Assembly (NCBI GenBank): GCA_001600875.1
Contig: BCLD01000004.1
Coordinates: forward strand, 508,553 to 572,552
DNA from: Solicoccozyma terricola
Taxonomy: Eukaryota > Basidiomycota > Tremellomycetes > Filobasidiales > Piskurozymaceae
DNA length: 64,000 nucleotides
Reading direction: 5' to 3'
Shown: positions 34,359-46,036 of the stretch, piece by piece
How the letters are laid out: the number at the start of each line of letters is the position of its first letter
Position numbering within the stretch: position 1 is the first letter of the stretch
Translations under genes and position numbers: made by a program
The notes under the pieces: model-generated
The model's input: the letters and a program-made list of their open reading frames with translations, nothing else
Told to the model about the DNA's origin: nothing
Databases searched by the model: none

Positions 34359-35192
34359 TCACTCCCAACCCCCGCCTCCACCCTTCTTCCTCAACCCTTT
34401 CCTCTCGCCTCTTCTCGCCTTCTCTGCTTTCCTCCGAGCATCTTCTCTCCTCATCAGAGCTTTGACCCGGTCTCGCTGCTCGTCGCTTGTAGGCGAGACG
34501 ATGAGAGATTTTGCAGCGGAGAGGATTATAGAATGTAGTTTGAGTACTGCATCGAGACGATTGTGAGCGGCTGACCGGGTGAGTGAGGAGTTGAGGAGAA
34601 TTGACGGCGGGGAGGTGGTGTAGTATGGCTAAGCGAGTCCGGGGAAGGTGTCAGTGGTATGTCGTTGCTGGCTAGAGGTTCGACAAAATTGTGGTAGTCA
34701 ACTCACTGTGTCGCGAAGTGCTGGTATGATGAATGATGGTAGCCAAACGGCTGGTTTGCTTGATGATATCGCCGGTCCATGTCCATCTATAGCTGGTAGA
34801 GGACATCGCAAGGTTGCTTTTGTGCTGAGTTTATTCACGTTCTATGGATTTGGAGCGTAAGGTACTGCTTTCGTGGTAGGCGAGGAGGCAGTGCCGATCG
34901 AATGTGTGACCAAGAAACATACCTGCCCTCCTGGACCTGAGCTTCTTGACATGGTAATTTCATAGGCATCCTTCGGTATACATCCCACGCCTCTTGTCTT
35001 GAAGTCGTCTATCCATTCCGTAGCTGCTGCATGGTCTGCAGGGGTGTTCAGCGTGGCGGTTCCAAAGATGGACGATTGCTCGGAGTAGAACCTGCAGCTG
35101 GTGGGTAGACTGCTGCATCTGACGGAGGGGCAGCCGACGAGCGAGACCCTGAAGCTGTGAGCCAGTGCCAGTCCCCTTCGTGAGCTGATCAT
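34359..35192 (-). CDS. Mitochondrial GGQ peptidyl-tRNA hydrolase, ICT1-like
   Basis: Class I release-factor domain protein that hydrolyses peptidyl-tRNA on stalled mitochondrial ribosomes. Exons 34923-35192, 34707-34841 and 34359-34628 give 224 residues from ATG 35192. The N-terminal 45 residues (SSRRGLALAHSFRVSLVG) look like a mitochondrial presequence. The core has EITMSRSSGPGGQ with the catalytic GGQ, followed across an intron by NVNKLSTKATLRC. The C-terminus contains SLTRSAAHNRLDAVLKLHS and a basic tail of Arg, Lys and Gly (RKAEKARRGERKGLRKKGG), as in ICT1/Pth4 proteins. Intron 1 falls exactly after the Gln of GGQ. An open frame continues upstream of the ATG, but only with non-ATG starts. 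Confidence 0.87.
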
Positions 35193-35706
35193 GGCCGGTG
35201 TGTTGATGAGGATGAGGGATGGATGGACCTGCCCCCCCTTGTTGACTGTCAACAGCTGTGTCTTGCGTCATCAGTCAACTGGCAATCAACGGGCACACTG
35301 AACCCGCCGTCAACACCGCCCTCCTTGTCCGATCATCATCATCACACGCACTCAGCAGGTTGCACAACCAGCACAACCACGACCACGACCACGACCACCC
35401 AGCGCAATTTGCTAGCCGGTCTAGTTATTCCAGCATATCGGCCGGCGTGCTCGCTGCCAGTCAACACCCTCGCCACTAAAGGTCCGTCTCAGTCTCTCTC
35501 CTTTGTCAAGCAGGGGACGATACGCCCTTTTATCCAGCGCCTCTTCTTGCATCCCTGATGGTTGAGAAGGGTCTCCCGAGTGCGTCCCATCGTAACCGAC
35601 AATCGATTTGCTTGTAGACTCGCACATTCTCACCTCTGGTTACAATCTTGGCACGCGAACTCCACTCGCATCACGCTCCTCATATTTATACCTCCTCAGC
35701 CTCAAC
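35193..35706. promoter_or_regulatory. Divergent promoter region, ICT1-like / large orphan
   Basis: About 510 bases between divergent start codons. It has a short CACGAC repeat (35379-35399) and no clear regulatory site. Nothing coding is supported. Confidence 0.35.
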
Positions 35707-38700
35707 ATGGAGCACAGAGAGCCACGTAGCACAACACTTAACCCTATGGAATCAGATGACAACACCTTGTTGAACCTTCACCCTCTACCGGCATCCGTCA
35801 TTGCGATCGCCGAAGATGATGGATCGACTTCGGAAGTTGGCATTACTCCTCCGAGTTTGATCGACACAGAGGTTGAGGGTCATTATATCGATTCTACATA
35901 TGTCGACACGGATGAGGATGAGGGACCATCTGTCACCAACATCACAAGGCAAAGATACACAACGGTATTGAGGGATCGGTCGGAAGGAGAGTTGGAGATC
36001 ATTCAACCTGTCGATTCCGATGTGCCGTTGTTGACGGGAATGAATAGCTTGCAAAATGAAGTCGCGGCTTCGACTCAAGCAGATATTACCATCGACCCTA
36101 TTGGTACAAACAACGACGTCATCGACGACGCCGTCATGGAAGGGGTGGAAGGGAATATCACACCTCGAGCCGCAGACACACCTCTCCCTAACATTTCATT
36201 CCTCACCATCCCCACGCCGCCAACCGATTCCTCCTCTATCCCGATTGCCACTATCGATAATCTCAATCAGACTCGCGAAGAACTCGAATCCCACTCAGCT
36301 CAGTCGACCGCTCTCCTTTCTTCACTCCGTGACCTTCGCACAAACCTACAGACAAGAGTCGATTCACTTGGTCAGGAAGTTGATCGTCTGCGTAGACGAG
36401 CGGAAGAGCTCGAAAGAGGATTGATTCAGGATAATACTCGCACAAATACTACTCAGCCGGATCAGGAGGAGCAGGATAGCAGAGCAAGAGCTTTCAGAGA
36501 TGCAAACAACAGGGTTCGAGCTTTGAGATTGCTAAGGCAGGAGAGATTGGATCGTGTTAATGCGGAAAGTACTGTACAGGGTGACCGTCAGGACGTGAGA
36601 GACCCGAGTAATTTGCCGAGAGTGACTCTTGCAGAGCTTACCGCCAGAGGTGAGGGAGAGGGTACAGGCGGGAGGAGAGGATTGGATCGATTCGGTCAGC
36701 CCACCCTTCCGATCGGCACGACAAGTGACGTTATCGATCTGACGGAGGAGAACCTCAGGGAGGGAAAGAAAAGAGGATCAGGATCGCTCGATATTGAGGG
36801 TGATAGAGTTTGGAGAAGAGATAGGAGGATGGCGAGCTACCTGTCATTGGTGAGCAGCAAGTCAAGCGCTTTTCTGGCTTTTCATATCTCGGTTAACCCT
36901 ACTTTCCTACGTACAGCCTACCACCTTGCTACGTACCGCTACAGCTATCAATGCTCAGTCGATTGCTGCAGCCGGGCGACCCTCTAGCAATCTCCTACCT
37001 GCTCCTACACCTGCTTCCACCAATACCATCAATTCTGGCTCGCTTTTCCGCTTCACACCGGATCAGAGGTCTCGCTCTCGATCGACGGCGGATGCGATTC
37101 CTTCCAGAGTCTTTTCGCCGGAAGAAGCTGAACGGCTCAGACATCCTGCACGATCGTTTGGAACCGTTTACACGGAAGGTGAAGCTGAGGCTATGACCAG
37201 CCGCGGTCGGAGAGTAGCAAGCTCGATGAACGCCGCTGGCCAGTTTCAACGAATCGATACACCTCCACGACCTCCACAGCTGCAACCGCGAGCACTGCCG
37301 ACCGATGCCAGAAGCATGACAGACAGTGAAGCCCGAAACAACATTCGCACTGCATTGACACGATATCGAGATGCACTCTTGTCAATGCCACCGGGACCGA
37401 CGACGGAGCGCGACCTTGTGACTTATCGCTTGCTGCAACTAGCTTACACTCAGATGGCAACAAATACGGTGCTGCCAACGACTGACACGGACAATGGCGA
37501 TCGCGAACGGGGACAAGTGCAACAGTCGCGGGATAATAACAATCTCATCCGCATCGCTTTGAACACATCGAGTCAGCAGAGAGACAGTCCCGGCGCAGTC
37601 CGTATTACAGTGGATAGCTCGGTCAATCCGATCGGCAACAACGATGAGATTCCAATCTCCACCGAGTTCACAGATGACGGAGCTACCTCGTTCAATGGTG
37701 CCAACTTGTTCCGGAGGATCACCCTCCGCTTGCCACCTGCCAGGACCACTAACCCTCAGGTAACAGCTACCCGCAACGACAATGCAACACTTCCGCCTGA
37801 TCGAAGTGGAGCCACCTCTAGACCCGGCTTGTCAAATCACACCATTCAGACCCTCAACCAATTGGATGTTCTCTCTCAGACCATCCAATCGTTAACGGAT
37901 CGATTGGAGGCTGCCCGCCGGATGGTCAGACTTCCCGCTGATGCTGGCAGGTCCGGTAGAGCTAGTGGGCCTGTTCCTACGTCGTCACGCACTCGCCGCA
38001 ACGCAGAGGCAGGAATCAATGCTGCAGCTGTCGCTGCCTCCGCCGCTGTATCTGCTGCTGTCCAGACGGCTACGGGACCTCCGCCACCCCGCCGGCCAAC
38101 TCATCCTGCATCACACAATGTGAATCACCCTCATCATCGTCCCCGCATCGGTCCTGACCCTATCGCGGCAGTCATCAACTGTGACAATTACAACAGTTTC
38201 GATATCAACTTTGATGGCAACGTAGTCTTTCGACCTGTGGTTGCTCGACTTCCAGATCGAGAACTCGTCGCTCGTTGCCTGTCCATGCTGCCTGGTGGCC
38301 GCGACAACGTCCCTTCCCGGTGGATGCGCTTGACCGGCGATGGTACCTCTCGAGCTAGACGTCCTACAACTACCGCCGGCTTCTGGGTGCGATGGGTATC
38401 TGGCCCAGATGTTCGACCATACGGACTTCGACTTCGCGAGGTTCAATGGGACAACCTCCCACCCATCATGGCATTCCAGTTCTCCGCTTGTCCCCCAGAA
38501 GATGACGCCTGGCTCCGTGCTGATGAAGTCGAATTCTACACTCCTCGTACAAGACTTCGTCAGCATCTGGGTCCTTGGATGCATTCCCGCGTGAGGAGAG
38601 CGCCGTTCGAGACGGATCCACCAATCGCCAGATGGGGAACTTCAGCCCACGTCAGGCAGACGGTGGATGCTTGTGGGGGGCTAGCGAATGGGGATTACAT

Positions 38701-39377
38701 CACTCTCAATCTCTTGGATAGGACGGTTGAAGTTCAAAGAGTATCGGCTGGTACCGCGAGGCAGCCAACAACTGAGCTGGCATCGAACAACAATCCTATT
38801 CCCGCTGCTCCTTCACCACCTACACCCGTCAATGACACTAGCGGTTCTACCGGATTGATGTTCGCGCAACTCGAGACGGGAGAAGATGACCGAGATAATG
38901 CATCCCGCTGGTTGAATGCCTACGAACCTGCGATTTCTCAGATCAGGATGGAATGGAGAGCGCATTACCGGAGATCGGGATTGGGGCCATTACCGCTGGA
39001 AGGGATCGAGCAGCGGGAGGATAGTGTGGGGAGTGGGAGTGAGGACAGAGATGGAAGGCGTGAGCATAGACGTGGAAGTGCTAGTGGAACGGCGACACCT
39101 GGGACGCATTTGAACGCACCAGGACAGCAACTGCGGTGGTCGAGAGGTGAGTGGATCAGATCAACATTCTTGTTAGATTCGGTTCCAAGATGGCTGAAAC
39201 AACCGGCCGTGACGACCAGACTTCCTCGACGCGGACGGCAACCTTCTACCTCCGGTTGCCGCCCACCGACCTTCCGGCTTGCGACCAGACGACGACGACG
39301 ACACCTTTGACCCTGTGATCTCGCCACCCAGTGTTGTTATTGTGACGAGCGAGGATGCCGTAATCCGATATCTCTGA
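35707..39377 (+). CDS. Large orphan protein with coiled coil
   Basis: Three exons (35707-36849, 36917-39146, 39220-39377) give 1,176 residues, and the total is an exact multiple of three. The unspliced frame would end at 39310 in an Arg run, but splicing GTGAGTGG to GACGACCAG restores DFLDADGNLLPPVAAH and ends FDPVISPPSVVIVTSEDAVIRYL (quoted in part), which reads far more like protein. Parts: acidic Ser/Thr-rich N-terminus; a coiled coil about residues 175-235 (SLRDLRTNLQTRVDSLGQEV, DRLRRRAEELERG); SIM-like VIDLTEENL; a long disordered middle; and a folded-looking block near residues 815-960 (FDINFDGNVVFRPVVARLP; GFWVRWVSGPDVRPYGLRL; LPPIMAFQFSACPPEDDAW). I recognise no family. Confidence 0.7.
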
Positions 39378-39859
39378 CCGACATGGCTGTGGGAGGGAGA
39401 TCCACGATTTTATCTCATTGTAGCAAGCGAACGATGTATCCGTTGATTGAGCGATTGTTGGTGGCCTACCAGCCTACCAGCCTACAAGCCCACCAAGCCC
39501 ACCAGCCATACCAGATACCAGCTTTTCTTCGCCACCGCCACCGCCACCGCCACCCGCCACCCGCCACCCGCCACTCCCTCCGTGAGAAAGTCAGGAATAG
39601 TTGGTTGAAACCACCCAAATGACTGGCAAGACATGATCCGACAAGTCCAAGGCAACGCTGTCCATCTCCCTCCATCCCGCTCCCAACATCATCTCACCAT
39701 CACAAACCAGACAGTGTGGGTTCCCCGTGCAGTCTCTCTCACATGGACGCAGGCAGGCACACAACAACGAAGCTAATCCGCGTGGTTCTCACTTCCGTTA
39801 CTACGCCTTTCCAGCATCGTCCTCTACGTGCTTTCTCCCATTATCGTAGAACTCCAACC
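39378..39859. promoter_or_regulatory. Upstream region of adenosine kinase
   Basis: 480 bases with direct repeats of CCTACCAG/CCCACCAA (about 39464-39508) and a GCCACC array followed by CCGTGAGAAA (39529-39590). No coding frame supported. It must include the 3' end of the large orphan and the promoter of ADO1. Confidence 0.45.
39529..39605. repeat. GCCACC/GCCACCC repeat followed by CCGTGAGAAA
   Basis: Four GCCACC units pass into four CCCGCCA-type units, then CTCCCTCCGTGAGAAA and TTGGTTG. Nineteen bases are shared exactly with the element at 30109. It lies about 255-330 bases upstream of the ADO1 start codon. Confidence 0.6.
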
Positions 39860-41437
39860 ATGTCTGCACCTGAATACCCGCTCGTCTTCTGCATCGGGAA
39901 CCCTCTGGTGAGTGTTTTGTCCGTCGGCAGCTTGAGCTGAGGATCAATCTTCGCCAGTCAGCCAAAGCTGACTCCTTCCTCGGATCCGCTTCCGGTTCAT
40001 TTGGTCGTACTGCCCGTTTAGCTCGATATCCAAGTAACCAACGCTGAACCAATCTTGGCAAAGTACGGTCTAAAGTCTAACGATGCTATCCTGGCCGAGC
40101 CGAAACACATGTCAATGTAGGTCGAGAGTTAATGCGCACGGTCCGTATGATGATTCGAGCTGATCACGTATTCCTATCGCAATAGCTATGATGATATCAT
40201 CAAGGGAGAAGTCGCCTATGTCGCCGGTGGTGCTGCACAAAATGCCGCTCGTGCTGCTGCCGTGAGTTTTTAGTATCGACCGTTGGTAGTTTATCGCTCG
40301 CTTCGAGCTAACCTATCTGTTTCTTTTTCCCAAAATAAAGTACGTCCTCCCACCAAAACACGTAGTCTACGTTGGTGCCGTCGGAAAGGATGAGCTTGCT
40401 GACCAACTCCGAGCTGCGAACGACAAGGAGGGTGTCCAATCCGCTTACCAGGTCACCGAAGGAGCTCAGACTGGTGCATGTGCTGTTCTCTTGACAGGTC
40501 ACGATCGGTGAGGCGTCTTTCTTTCCTCTCACAAAGTTCGTTGGCAAAAGTCACACAGCTTATCCTGAAACACTTTTCTTCGATTTTCAGTTCCCTTGTC
40601 ACTACTCTTCGTGCCGCTGAGACGTTCTCCGAGGACCACTTGCACAAGCCAGAGATTAAAGCTCTGATTGACCACGCCAAGTTCTTCTACATTGGTGGTT
40701 TCTTCCTGACTCACGGGATCGACAGTGCTATCCATATCGCCAAAATTGCGAGTGGTCGTGGAAGGGTGAGAGGGAGAGGGTCATTGCTGAAAAAGAAAAA
40801 AAGAAAAGAAAAACCTGACAACGCTATCAACATTGCAGGTCGTCTCCCTCAATTTGTCGGCTCCGTTTATCCCTCAATTCTTCAAGGTCCAGCTTGAGCA
40901 GCTGTTGCCTTACGTCGACATCGTGATTGGAAACGAGAGTGAGGCTGGGGCATACGCGACTGCTCAGGGTATGGCGGTAAGTGACCACGGTTCCTCCGAA
41001 AAAAAAGTTGGGTTCAGCTGGCTTACCCTTTCAGCATTGTCTAACAGGACTCGTCAATCGGCCAGATCGCCTCGTCGATCGCCAACCTCCCCAAGTCCAA
41101 CGCTTCTCGCCCACGACTCGTTCTCATCACCCAAGGTGCCGATTCCACCCTCGTCGCTTCTTCCTCTCCCGCTTCTCCCGAATCAGCTGCCGTCAAGGCC
41201 AACTTGACCACCTCTGACCCCAACCCAAAGACCTTCCCCGTCCCAAAGCTCGCACACGACCAGATCATCGACACCAACGGTGCTGGTGATATGTTTGCCG
41301 GTGGTTTCCTCGGTGCATTGGCACTCGGCAAGCCGTTGGATGTCTGTGTTGAGATGGGTCACAGGTGTGGTCAGATGTGTGTTGGACAAGTCGGTCCTCA
41401 GTTGGCGTGGCCAAAGGTCAATGTATGGCAGCAATAG
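39860..41437 (+). CDS. ADO1: Adenosine kinase
   Basis: Phosphorylates adenosine to AMP using ATP, and keeps the methyl cycle running by clearing adenosine. Start ATG 39860 in exon 39860-39907 (MSAPEYPLVFCIGNPL), followed by LDIQVTNAEPILAKYGLKSN. PfkB-family features: VAYVAGGAAQNAARAAAYVL (substrate GG motif), TLRAAETFSEDHL, FFYIGGFFLTHGIDS, VDIVIGNESEAGAYA, and the signature IIDTNGAGDMFAGGFLGALA with the catalytic Asp. The end is GQVGPQLAWPKVNVWQQ, typical of the family. Roughly 345-350 residues, which is usual. Six or more introns. It converges on CDC6 360 bases away. Confidence 0.94.
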
Positions 41438-41796
41438 AGCGGCGCTTGATGCTTGACATCTTGGGTATGCGTGGCCATCAACTTTCCCCTCTCACCTTCC
41501 AACTCCGCATCAGGCCTTTCAACAAAGGTCCTTTCAAAAATCCTTCCCATCCCTCTGTGACAAACGGGTCACGATGGCACTTAACCATCCAGGTATCATC
41601 AACTAGATTCTTGTCATTTATTAGCTTATCACCTCTGTTCAATATGAATGAGCCAGAGTTCTTTCAATGACACGCAGAGCCAAATTGGGCAAAACCGTCA
41701 TTAACATTCCAGGCGGATGAGGCTTAATAGTACAAGGCGTTGTCGTAAAATTATTCAGACACACATTCAGCGTAACGTAGACTGTCCTTCCACGCA
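41438..41796. other. Convergent intergenic region ADO1/CDC6
   Basis: 360 bases between two convergent stop codons with no supported gene. It should hold both 3' untranslated regions. AT-rich patches around 41600-41640 and 41735-41750 may be polyadenylation signals. Confidence 0.4.
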
Positions 41797-44700
41797 TCAT
41801 AAGGGTGTCGACAGCAGATCCTCCCTAGCACAAGTCTGCTCCGATTGTCTCTTTGCATTTTCCGTCGCCCTTTCCCGACTCTGCACTGCCTGAGCACACT
41901 TTGCGTCTTCCCTAGCCCAGATCGAACGGGCTTCATCCTCCAATGCCCCAGCACCAGATCGAGTCGCTTCCGCGATACCTAAAGCCACCTTCAGATCGTC
42001 CTCCTTGGCCAGAAGGTCTATGGGCTTCTCTTTGCCCTTGCCGCCCTTCTTGTTCTTAAAAGCTTGCTTAGTCGGACTGCCGCCATTCGCGTCGAGTGAG
42101 AAGAGACCGAGAACCTCGAGTTGCATGATGAGATCCATGTAGTCAGGTTGAGAAGCAGGTGGGAAGGGGCTGTTTGCGTGACTGAGAAGATGGGCGTAAG
42201 TGGCATAGAGAGCCTCAGGAGAGAGGATGTCCGAACCACTTTTGGCGCTATAAGACGCTGAAGCAGCAGGAACGTGCACTGGTCGAAGGGCCAACGATTG
42301 CCGTTGTCTCGCTACCAGGAACGAAAGCAGGACCATTCGTACATGCAAGCTGAGAGCTCGAATCTTGGCGTTGAGTTCTGGTGAGCCAGAGGATTGGCGA
42401 GAGGATGAAGATCCACCAAGCACAGTACGCCCTCCGTTCGCCTTTGCTCGCAGCTGGTTGAACGCCACCACTGCCTTGGAGACGTGCGGAAGCGAGACCT
42501 TGGCCGCAGAGAGGAGACCACCTATTTCGTGCTCAGCTAACTTGCGCTTGTAGTCCGTCTCCGACATTTCCACCGCCGCCACCATGATGCTGAGACACTG
42601 CCTGAGGTCGCCATTTTGCGCCTCAACCTTCCTTCCTATGAGCTCGATTGCCTTGTCGTCGACGATGACCGCGGTATTCAGTTCGTCCGACTGAACAGAC
42701 ATCACCCGCGCTCGAACGATGTCGATCATATCTTTCGCCTCGTAGGCGCGAAAGATGAGGTTGTAGGGTATATGATGGCCGAGGGCGGACGCAACGTTGC
42801 CTCGGAAAGTGAGATCGAGCGAATTAGAAATAGAGATGACCTTGATGTTGTTGTTGGGGAACACAGACGGCAGGGAGAGGAATGTCTTGAAGAGTTGCAA
42901 TTGGCTGGTAGTGGATGCTGAGCGTTGAGGAAGGAGAACGTCGACCTCGTCCAAAACAAGCAAGCTTTGTAGAACGGATCAGTGCGCAACATTCTCTCGT
43001 ACGGGTATTGAACTTGTAACTCACAAACTCTCCGATTCGCTTGTGACTGCAGACAGGCCTTGCTCTACGATTCTCTCCGCTGAACCTTTACCGGTATCGA
43101 AACCCCACGCTCTGCCAATCCTCTGCCACAGATCTTCCTTCGCACGTCCAGCATTCAGTCCCATGCAATTGACGAAGGCCACCTTCCATGATCTCTCCTC
43201 ATCAGCGGACAATGCGGTGGCAAGAGACGTAACCACGGCTGTCTTTCCCGTTCCCGGTGGACCTGAGACGTAGACGGCTCGGTTGTCTGAGGAAGCGGCA
43301 GCACGCATATCGACGTCGCCATCGCCGCTGACAACCACTGGTTGACTGGTCAAGTACCGCCAAAGGAACGCCTTTTCGTCTTTGCGTCCGACGAGATCGT
43401 CCGCTCCAACGCCACTGACACCCTCGTCCATGTCCCCAGTCGACGCGGATGAACACTTTAATACTGCTTTCAACGCCTTGTAACCGTCAACTTGTTTATC
43501 ACTTTTGCAGTAACCAGAGTCTGAAGAGGAGCGAGACATGTACATTCCTTTCGTCGGGGTAGCTTGGGGAGTGAGCACCTCCTCTTGATCTACGGAAGGA
43601 GATGAAGACCGAGACATTGCGGGAAGATTGCAGTCCTGCTTTGACCTGGACTTTGAAGGAGTAACCAATCCACGTTTCTTCGTCGGGATGGTGATACCAC
43701 TCGCCACTGAAATGTTGAGAGCTTCAATGTCGAGCTCCGATGATGAAGTTCGAGATACGTTAGGTCGAGTGATTTGCGGCGGAACGTCGACATCCATCAT
43801 GATGTCGGTAGATTTGCTGCGAGTGGATGAGCGTGGAGGAACGAGGAGACGACGTGACGAAGTTGCTCGTTGTTGGATTGGAGTCGAAGATGACGATGAG
43901 CAAGTTGAAGGTGGTGCTATGCCGGGGGAATGAGTTCAGTCAAAACTGCTTGACCGAGGATTAAACGGCCACACGAAGCCCCCGACGAAACTCACCAGGA
44001 CTGAATTCACTTCTCACACTTCCTAATCCCGCAACGCTACTCACACTCAATTCCCTCCTTCTACCCGTTACATCTCTTGTAGATTTCCCGCCGCCGGACA
44101 ACGAAGCGGCGAGTGAAGCAGTCGAAGCTGCCGATGATCGTCGTCGCTGGGCGGATGCCGGGGGAACGACGACGGTTGGTGTGGATGAAGAGGGAACAGA
44201 CACGTCCGATGTACCAGCGTAAGATATAGAACGACCTAGTGCGGATCGGCGTCGTGTGTTGGTACTATCAAGCGAAGACGAAGGGACGACGACGACCGGA
44301 ATTGCAAGAGCAGACGATGAAGCGTTTCCTCCAGTAGACCTCCTCATCCTTTTCCTTTCTCTCTCATTGCCATCCTCAAGGTCACCATCAGCCAACACCT
44401 CCGAGCCTCCTTCGTCTCCTGTTCGGCTATCGACAGATGACACTGATCTCGTCCCCACTAATCTACGCGATGCTCTTGCTGCAGAAGTTCTGGATGAGTT
44501 CGAGGGAGGGTCGACGTGGAGAGTCGGGATGGAAGACGTAGTTCTTGAGCGGCGGAGATTCGCTCTGACAGGGGTATCATTCGGTACCACTGGAGTTGTA
44601 TTAATCCCGAGATCCACGTCCACCATGGATCCTGATACGGAGCGAGTGTCATCACTAGCGACCACAGACTCTGATTCTCCAATTGGAGGGACGTTTTCTT

Positions 44701-45079
44701 TCCCTTTCCATACTCCCGCGTCAAAGATAGGCGGTCCACCACATGTAGGAGAAGAAGAAGAAGAGGAGGAGGAGGAGGAGGCACCACATGAGGAGATGGC
44801 GGAAACAGGGATTCGGGATGGACGTGTTCGTGTCGCGTGAGAGGAAGGTTGATGTTGAGCGGATCTTGCTAAGCGAATGCGAGTAGAAGGAAATGTAGGA
44901 TCGGAAGGTAGCGTTTCTTCTTCTTTTTCCTCTTCTTCTTCCTCATCAGCGTCGACCATTATCACGGAGTCATCATCATGATCAATGACCATGATTTCTC
45001 GTCGCGTAGGACTGTCACGGATGGTGGCCGAGGACGAGGATGCGCGGGTACGTCTAGGATTGTTGTTGGTGTTTGGCAT
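41797..45079 (-). CDS. CDC6: DNA replication licensing ATPase Cdc6
   Basis: Loads MCM helicase at origins in the nucleus together with ORC and Cdt1. From ATG 45079 the first exon (to about 43996) encodes a Ser-rich disordered region with RR/TP motifs (DSPTRREIM, acidic DEEEEEEKEEE), as expected for a CDK-regulated N-terminus. Exon 2 (about 43028-43919) has LVTPSKSRSK, then LVGRKDEKAFLWRYL and Walker A (VSGPPGTGKTAVVTSLATAL). The last exon holds Walker B (LLVLDEVDVLLPQ), sensor 1 (KVISISNSLDLT), LIFRAYEAKDMIDIVRARV, GDLRQCLSIMVAAVEMSE (sensor 2), and a C-terminal winged helix (LHVRMVLLSFLVARQR). ORC1 was considered, but no BAH domain is present and the layout fits Cdc6. Intron 2 ends CTACAAAG and interrupts the protein just before Walker B. 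Confidence 0.87.
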
Positions 45080-45851
45080 GATGGTATCGGGGGGACTGAG
45101 ACCGGAATGTGGTGAGGAAGAGTGACCTTAGAAGGATGAGAGAAGAGTAGAATGGGCCCAAAAAAAAATTGGTTTGCGAAAGTGTGATTTTAACCTATGG
45201 AGTGGGATGGGATGGGAGGAAGTAGATCAGCAAACGCGTCAAAAACACACTGAACCGATGGATGATCAAATGATCTTTCAAGCTATCGTCCGTAGTATTC
45301 GGGACTGCATGGTATCTACCATCAACCACTCACCCGCCAGCTTCCAAACCACGAACTTTGAAAACCGGGATAGCGAGCAAACGCGCAGACGTTGTATGAG
45401 GAGAGGAACGCGCGTGATGTTGTGGAGGTCGAGTCCTATGAGCTGTCCATGACTTTGAGTGAATGGGAGGAGGTGTGCTATATCGTATGGGTCGTTGTTG
45501 AGTTGGCAAGTTGTAAAAGTGAAGATGGAGTTGAGGGATGAGGATGAGATTATTATATCGGCTGGAGTAGCGGGCGGATGGCTCGCGATACAAGTTGAAT
45601 TGAGCCTCGGTCCTGACGCGCCTGTGTGCTGTGGATGATTTCGAGCTCAATGTGCGTGTCATGCAATGTGTCAGACAGGCGAGAGAGGGAGCTGTGAGGG
45701 GTGTGACGGTGAGCTGTGTCGGTGTGTCGCTGTGTCGCTGTTCGGTGTGAGCTGACTGTGACTGAGGATGAGCGAGGTGAAGATATGCCCCTTCCCCTTC
45801 CCTTCCCTGTGGTGACCATGAAGGTGATGCCGGAGACGCGAAAGGCGGAGT

Positions 45852-45898
45852 CACGTGGCAAATAGGGGCACACCGCGGAATTCACCCCAGGCCACGTG
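45852..45898. promoter_or_regulatory. Pair of CACGTGGC E-boxes
   Basis: Two sites, TCACGTGGCA at 45851 and CCACGTGGC at 45892, 41 bases apart (about four helical turns). They lie about 155-200 bases upstream of the TTC27 ATG and 770-820 bases upstream of CDC6. Confidence 0.55.
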
Positions 45899-45965
45899 GC
45901 ATATTAACAATTATTTCAATCAACCCCCCCGGCTTACTTTCCCAGACATACCATCCCAATAACCC

Positions 45966-45966
<1 letters not shown>

Positions 45967-46012
<46 letters not shown>

Positions 46013-46036
46013 CCCCCCCCCCCCCCCCCCCCCCCC
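45967..46036. repeat. Poly-C tract, 44 + 24 bases, abutting TTC27 start
   Basis: Forty-four cytosines, AA, then 24 cytosines, ending 14 bases before the TTC27 ATG. It is preceded by short C runs (ATCAACCCCCCC). It is the longest homopolymer in the window and would lie in the 5' leader. Confidence 0.85.

Noticed and set aside
9280..41437. Purine-salvage gene cluster (guanine deaminase with adenosine kinase)
   Set aside because: The genes are about 29 kb apart with a dozen unrelated genes between; chance linkage is the simpler reading.
44256..44840. Plus-strand 194-residue frame inside CDC6
   Set aside because: Antisense shadow of the Ser-rich CDC6 N-terminal exon.
45330..45885. Minus-strand frames between CDC6 and TTC27
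   Set aside because: Low-complexity composition, no conserved words and no splice joins; treated as promoter DNA.
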